Of a stretch of 60,000 bases of DNA, positions 27,501 through 35,600 are shown one piece after another (position 1 is the stretch's first letter; the number at the start of each line of letters is the position of its first letter). Source of the stretch: Nematostella vectensis. Its lineage: Eukaryota > Cnidaria > Anthozoa > Actiniaria > Edwardsiidae. The position numbers and the translations under genes are program-made. The notes beneath the pieces were generated by a model, which was not told the DNA's origin, ran no database searches, and worked only from the letters and a program-made list of their open reading frames with translations. The stretch spans positions 16,816,887 to 16,876,886 of the forward strand of contig NC_064034.1 of the NCBI RefSeq assembly GCF_932526225.1, given 5' to 3'.

Positions 27501-29590
27501 CGCAGCTCATCTGGATCTACATCCTTGATGATTGCGTGAACCTGTGCAACATATTGCTTAGCGGTACGCAACTCTCTTCTACCTCCATCGATACCTTGAA
27601 GCCATTGTAAAAATGCGTCCAATATCTTATCTGTGTCATCGTTTCTGCCTTCATCATCTTTCATCAGCGTTTCTGCCTTCATCATCAATTCATCTTCTTC
27701 ATCGGTAACATCGATATCATTATCCTCATCATCATTACCACAACCTTCATTATCTTCGTTTTCATCCTCATCTTCGCCATCTGGCTCGTAGTCTTTGTCT
27801 TCTATCTCCTCTGCTGGGCTCGACGTTGATAAGTCATCCTTTTCCTTGCTATTGCCTGCTGCAGTTGCTTTCCATAGTGTCGGTGAAGATTGTTCTCCTG
27901 CCAATCCCCCAGTTGTTCTCTTCTTGACAACCTTTGGAGTGTCGGTGTGAATATCGGCTAGCGCGCGCTTAAGAAAGATGCTCCTCTTCTTTCCAATCGG
28001 CGACGAAGGGATAACTTCATCACTATCGTCATCACTTGAGCTGTATTTGTGTTGATCTACTTGACCTCCTCTCATTATAGCTTTTGCTTTTTCGGATTTT
28101 CTATGGATTTCCTGGAGGCACATTTCTTCTTCATTAGATGACATTGTACTGGATTGACTGCTCTTGCTTTGGCTTTGGCCCTTACCCTTGCTTTGGCTCT
28201 GGCTCTGGGGATCGGGCTCTTGCTCGGGCTCGGACTCGGTGTCAGAGGAGATCTCTACTACACACTCTTCCTGGAAATCTTCGCCTATCTCTTCCCATCG
28301 CGATTCTTTCAATAGCTGTTTGTATCTCTCGTCGTGTCGACTTAACTTATGTTTTGCATTCAGGTGGTTGTGCAACCTTCGCACGATCAGGTTGCACCCT
28401 GGGAACGAACAAACCCGACGTTTGTAAGTCCGCTTGGCTCTTTGCTCTGGGACAGCCTCTGACTTCGTTCTTTTTGCCCTAAGGTCGAACACAGACAGTG
28501 CCTCTAATGCCTTTTCGCGGCTCCATTTGTGCACTGTTATCAAATGGCGAGGGAGGTGAATCACTTCTTTCTGACAGGCAGGCACTGGACAGCGATGTTT
28601 CTGTCTTTTATATGATTTCTCCATTTTGACTGGGTCACAGCTAGCCATCTTATGATAGAAACAGAACATAGTAATCATAACCTGCGCAACAGGCGTCCCT
28701 TTTTAGGGCCTAAATCGCCCTATTGCCCCTCACATGTGTTACTGGATATTCTAGTGAGCTATGGGGGGCTCCCATACAAATATCCAGAGCATTTCATCCG
28801 CATGGTGTTGGGGCACCGTAAAGAAAGCAAACGCGGTACTTACCTTTAAACGTCGTCTGGACTTCAAAATGAGAGGAAGACGTTATCGATTGAGCCTTGC
28901 TTGTTTAATTACATGCTCCCCTCAATGTGGGATGTAAACCTTAATATTTTAGTGTTTAAAACGCTCATGAATCGACAAAAATGTGTATCGGTGTATATCA
29001 TTAAATAAAAACAAATTCAGCGAATTAAATAGAAGCAAGGATGTCACTGGCTGCGTATTATTGATGAAGAGCGTTACTACGCATGCGTATTATTGATGAT
29101 ATCAATGATGGAGCACCGACATTATCAATCTTATTCTACAACTTATTGTTACACTAATATGTACTTATACAATGTAGGAGATAAGAATAAAATGTTTTAT
29201 TTGTCGTTTAAATAGGGTTTGGATATTTACTGTAGAATTCAGTTTCTGAATTTAGCCCTATTTTCTAAGGTTACCAAAAGGAACACCCAAAGTTACGAAA
29301 GGGAACATGTGCTCCTTTTTGTAACTTGGCTTAGGTTACAAAAAGGATCACAAATGTTACAAAAGGGAGCACATGGTTACAAAAAGGAACATATGCTCCT
29401 TTTTGTAACTTGGCCTATGTTACAAAAAGGAGCACTGTTCCCTTTCGTAACCAAACCTTGGTTACAAAAAGGAACAAAGTTACAAAAAGGAACACGACTC
29501 GGTTACAAAAAGGCCCATGAATCTATTCATTCATTCATTCATTCATTCATTCATTCATTCATTCATTCATTCATTCATTCATTCATTCAT

Positions 29591-29633
<43 letters not shown>

Positions 29634-32600
29634 CGCTACCGACCATCACAGTTGTAAATGATAATTTCAACGATTCACTGCGTTCAATCACAGTGATAAC
29701 TTTACAGTACTAATTATCATGGTGATAATTAAAATAATTCATTAAGTTCAGTCAATCGTACTGATTACCAAAATGACAATAAAAACAATTCATTAAGTTC
29801 AATCATAAGTACTGATAACCAAAATGATAATTAAAACAATTCATTCAGTTTAATCACAGTAAGTTCTGATTACCAACGACACGAGCAAATTTTATGTGGC
29901 AAATGTATGTGGCAATTTTTATTTGCTCGTGTAGATGATCGACAAATATTTGTTGTCAATTTTGCGTCAGTAATGATTTTGTACAGCGGGTCTACTGAAT
30001 TCAAAATATTTGCCACATTTTATGTGGCGTCTCGTCCACACGAACAAATTTTGATATTTAACAATTTTTATTTGCCAAATAAAAGCAAACGTGTTGGCTT
30101 TTCGACAAATGCATTTGCCACATAAAAATTTGCCAAATTTGATCATCTACACGAGCAAATAAAAATTGCCATATACACATTTGCCACATAAAATGTGCTC
30201 GTGTAGACGAGCCTTAAGGGTATCATCTATGGTGACAGATTACGAACGGTGTCAGACGTTGGACTAAAGGTATCATCTTTGGTGACAGATTACGTACGGT
30301 GTCAGACGTTGGACTAAGGGTATTATTTATGTTGACAGATTACGTACGGTGTCAGACGTTGGACTAAGGGTATTATTTATGTTGACAGATTACGTACGGT
30401 GTCAGACGTTGGACTAAGGGTATTATTTATGTTGACAGATTACGTACGGTGTCAGACGTTGGACTAAGGGTATTATTTATGTTGACAGATTACGTACGGT
30501 GTCAGACGTTGGACTAAGGGTATCATTTATGGTGACAGATTACGTACGGTGTCAGACGTTGGACTAAGGGTATCATTTATGGTGACAGATTACGTACGGT
30601 GTCAGACGTTGGACTAAGGGTATTATTTATGTTGACAGATTACGTACGGTGTCAGACGTTGTACTAAGGGTATTATTTATGTTGACAGATTACGTACGGT
30701 GTCAGACGTTGGACTAAGGGTATTATTTAGGTTGACAGATTACGAACGGTGTCAGACGTTGGACTAAGGGTATTATTTATGTTGACAGATTACGTACGGT
30801 GGACGTGTGACGGATGAATGGGATCAGCGCTGCCTTACCACAATCCTCGGTCGCTTCTTTTCGCCCAAGATCTTAGAAGACAACTACAAATTCTCTGAAT
30901 CAGGTAACAGATGAAGAGGAGAGAAAAGAATGAAACCCTTAGCTAAATACTCTGTGCAACTTTTGCCTTCGAATAGTTCGATTCAGTCAGTCCCCATTTC
31001 AATATGTGTAAAATGATTTTGAGCATTTTGAATAGAAATGAACATAGAAGTGGAAGCCACAAACCCCTTTCTCTTAGTCAACCCTCCTCCACCTAAAAAA
31101 AATAAAGAAAAAAACACAAGATTCACATAATTGTAGAGAGCCAGATATTATCCCTTTAGTAGCCTGACACAAGTAAACCAGGGCTAAAGAGATCACTAAC
31201 ATGGGTCGTGCTTATCGATAGGTTTTCAAACAGTTTGAAATGGATTGGGCTATTATTAAGGCCCTTTGTCCTTTCATGCTCAAAACTTGCATAATCAAAT
31301 GACCATGATTCATTCTACTCCAGGAATTTACTTCCCACCCGGTTTTGAGTCGCTTCATGATTACCGCGAGTACGTGGACAACCTACCTCTCACTGACGAA
31401 CCTGAAGTGTTTGGCATGCACGAGAACGCCAACATAGCCTTCCAGGTAAGACAACCTACCTCTCACTGACGAACCTGACGTGTTTGACATGCACGAGAAC
31501 CCTACAATAGTCTTCCAGGTAAGACAACCTATCTCTCACTGACGAACCTGAAGTGTTTGACATGCACGAGAACGCCAACATAGCCTTCCAGATAAGACAA
31601 CCTACCTCTCACTGACGGACCTGACGTGTTTGGCATGCACGAGAACGCCAACATAGCCTTCCAGGTAAGACAACCTACCTCTCACTGACGAATCTGACGT
31701 GTTTGGCATGCACGAGAACCCTACAATAGCCTCCCAGGTAAGACAACCCACCTCTCACTGACGAACCTGAAGTGTTTGACATGCACGAGAACGCCAACAT
31801 AGCCTTCCAGATAAGACAACCTACCTCTCACTGACGAACCTGACGTGTTTGGCATGCACGAGAACGCCAACATAGCCTTCCAGGTAAGACAACCTATCTC
31901 TCACTGACGAACCTGACGTGTTTGGCATGCACGAGAACGCCAACATAGCCTTCCAGGTAAGACAACCTATCTCTCACTGACGAACCTGAAGTGTTTGACA
32001 TGCACGAGAACGCCAACATAGCCTTCCAGGTAAGACAACCTATCTCTCACTGACGAACCTGACGTGTTTGACATGCACGAAAAAACCAACATAGCCTTCC
32101 AGGTAAGACAACCTATCTCTTACTGACGAACCTGAAGTGTTTGACATGCACGAGAACCCTAACATAGCCTTCCAGGTAAGACAACCTATCTGTCACTGAC
32201 GAACCTGACGTGTTTGGCATGCACGAAAAATCCAACATAGCCTTCCAGGTAAGACAACCTATCTCTCACTGACGAACCTGACGTGTTTGACATGCACGAG
32301 AACGCCAACATAGCCTTCCAGGTAAGACAACCTATCTCTCACTGACGAACCTGAAGTGTTTGGCATGCACGAGAACCCTAATATAGCCTTCCAGGTAAGA
32401 CAACCTATCTCTCACTGACGAACCTGACGTGTTTGGCATGCACGAGAACGCCAACATAGCCTTCCAGGTAAGACAACCTATCTCTCACTGACGAACCTGA
32501 CGTATTTGGCATGCACGAGAACCCTACAATAGCCTTCCAGGTAAGACAACCTACCTCTCACTGACGAACCTGAAGTGTTTGACATGCACGAGAACCCTAA

Positions 32601-35600
32601 CATAGCCTTCCAGGTAAGACAACCTACCTCTCACTGGCGAACCTGACGTGTTTGACATGCACGAGAACCCTAATATAGCCTTCCAGGTAAGACAACCTAT
32701 CTCTCACTGACGAACCTGAAGTGTTTGGCATGCACGAGAACCCTAACATAGCCTTCCAGGTAAGACAACCTACCTCTCACTGACGAACCTGACGTGTTTG
32801 GCATGCACGAGAACCCTACAATAGCCTTCCAGGTAAGACAACCTATCTCACACTGACGAACCTGAAGTGTTTGACATGCACGAGAACCCTAACAAAACCT
32901 TCCAGGTAAGACAACCTATCTCTCACTGGCGAACCTGACGTGTTTGACATGCACGAGAACGCCAACATAGCCTTCCAGGTAAGACAACCTATCTCTCACT
33001 GACGAACCTGACGTGTTTGGCATGCACGAAAAAACCAACATAGCCTTCCAGGTAAGACAACCTATCTCTCACTGACGAACCTGATGTGTTTGGCATGCAC
33101 GAGAACGCCAACGTAGCCTTCCAGGTAAGACAACCTATCTCTCACTGACGAACCTGAAGTGTTTGACATGCACGAGAACGCCAACATAGCCTTCCAGGTA
33201 AGACAACCTACCTCTCACTGGCGAACCTGACGTGTTTGACATGCACGAGAACTCTAATATAGCCTTCCAGGTAAGACAACCTATCTCTCACTGACGAACC
33301 TGAAGTGTTTGGCATGCACGAGAACCTTAACATAGCCTTCCAGGTAAGACAACCTACCTCTCACTGACGAACCTGACGTGTTTGGCATGCACGAGAACGC
33401 CAACGTAGCCTTCCAGGTAAGACAACCTACCTCTCACTGACGAACCTGACGTGTTTGACATGCACGAGAACCCTAATATAGCCTTCCAGGTAAGACAACC
33501 TATCTCTCACTGACGAACCTGAAGTGTTTGACATGCACGAGAACGCCAACATAGCCTTCCAGGTAAGACAACCTATCTCTCACTGACGAACCTGACGTGT
33601 TTGACATGCACGAGAACCCTAATATAGCCTTCCAGGTAAGACAACCTATCTCTCACTGACGAACCTGAAGTGTTTGGCATGCACGAGAACCTTAACATAG
33701 CCTTCCAGGTAAGACAACCTACCTCTCACTGACGAACCTGACGTGTTTGGCATGCACGAGAACCCTACAATAGCCTTCCAGGTAAGACAACCTATCTCTC
33801 ACTGACGAACCTGAAGTGTTTGGCATGCACGAGAACGGCAACATAGCCTTCCAGGTAAGACAACCTACCTCTCACTGACGAACCTGACGTCTTTTGCATG
33901 TACGAGAACCCCAACAACCCGCCTGTTCTCCCTGTTTTCAAACATCCCCCTCCCCCTCTCTTCATGCCTAACTGGCCTAACTCTTGTTTCGTCGACGTCT
34001 TTATAGATGCAAGAGACCCACCAGCTGATCTACACAGTGCTTGAGGTACAGCCACGACTCGCGAGCTCTGGCGGCGGTAAGACGAACGACGAGATCGTGT
34101 ACGAGCTGGCCGACAGCATCCTTGGTAAACTGATGGACGTACTGGACATGGAGAAAGCCGAAAAGTCTTTGTTCGAGGTGCGTTACCTAGGTTACCTTAT
34201 GCATGTAGTGAATATAAAACGGAAGTGCACATATAACTGCCAAATCTAGTACTAATGTTTAAACATGGTGATTGACCATTTGGTGGTTACCGTTATATAA
34301 ACATTTGCTCTACGATATAGTCATTTCGTCACAAATTAGTCATAGAATATGCCATTTCCATACCCTTGACGTGAATGTTTTGTTATTTATTTGGGTGGTG
34401 TCATTAGTTGCATGAAGTTTTATGCCATTATTGGGAGGGAGTCATTGAGGCTAGAAACGAAACGAAAATTGATTGCAGAATTGCAGACTCCATGAAAATG
34501 GACCTTGTGGCCTAGCATTCAGCCCATACCCCTTGTACGATGGTGCTTTTAATATTTCCTTATTTATTTTTTGCCTTTTATGAGTTTTTTTCCTTATCTC
34601 CTTTTCTTACTATGTCATAGACGGATGCAAAAGGCAGGTACAATTCGCTGACCACCGTGCTAGGACAGGAAGTAGATCGCTTTAATAACCTGCTTAAGGT
34701 GATCAAGAACTCGCTTACACAGCTGCAGAAAGCCATCAAGGGTCTGGTAGTGATGTCATTAGAACTGGACAAGGTTTACACAAGTTTCCTAAACAACCAG
34801 GTAGAGCAATCCACCGTATGCTATTAATGTTCAAGTGCAGCCTTCCCTCACTCAAATTTTTATCAGAGAGATGGTGAGCTGAGGTGATGAGCTGAGGCAC
34901 AGTTGCATTGTTAGGTCTCCCGTATGAAAATACAAATTCGCCGTCGACTTTGTCGCCGTATTTCGCCTATTCAGCATTCTAACGACGCGCAGGGGATTGG
35001 GTGGATTTTCAAACATGCTGTTTGAAAAAGGAACAGCGTGTTGAACAGCAATGCCAATGTTATTCGGGAGCAGAATTACCAAAACCTGCCATTTTCCAGC
35101 TTTCATTCAGTACCATCACCATGTTGACGACGCCATTGAATTGCGTCCCCTAAAATGGTCCCAGCATGCAGTTCGCTTATCGCATACTCGTGCCAGTCCC
35201 CCACTCAACGTAAGAATGACGAACCCTCGTACTTAGTGTGGGAAAGCTCCTCCACGTGTTACGTCACGTTCCTCTACCGCTATTTCGTTTACCTGTCTGT
35301 GTACGCACTTTATGGCCGCACTTTATTTCTAACACCATATCTTACACTTTATCTCTGAGTGCGTGAAGAGCAAGGTAATGACTGATGGGTTCTGTGTTTT
35401 TTTCTCAGGTTCCTGACATGTGGGCAAACTCGTCTTACCCATCACTTAAGCCTCTCGGCTCCTGGGTCAAGGATCTCGTCCTGAGGACAATGTTTGTTGA
35501 GGTAAATCAGCACTATATTTCCTTTATACCTAGTACGATCTGTTTGCCCCATGTTACTCGAAGCCTGGAGCCGATTCACCATATCCTTTACCCTCCACAG

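Larger units (their letters stand above)
24081..29524 (-). mobile_element. Crypton-like tyrosine-recombinase transposon, copy 2
   Basis: A 5444-bp second copy in direct tandem with copy 1, same orientation, well over 99% identical by eye. The 26-bp length difference is fully explained by one missing 30-bp minisatellite unit, a 4-bp insertion (TTTA near 25451) and two single-base indels. It has the same AGATTCAT/ATGAATCT ends and the same subterminal repeat cluster (29268-29524). Confidence 0.8.

Noticed and set aside
18589-29524. DIRS or Ngaro retrotransposon
   Set aside because: No reverse transcriptase or RNase H frame exists in either 5.4-kb copy; the only large ORF is the recombinase.
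30221-33900. CRISPR-like array
   Set aside because: Units are contiguous without unique spacers, derive from dynein exon edges, and the DNA is animal nuclear.
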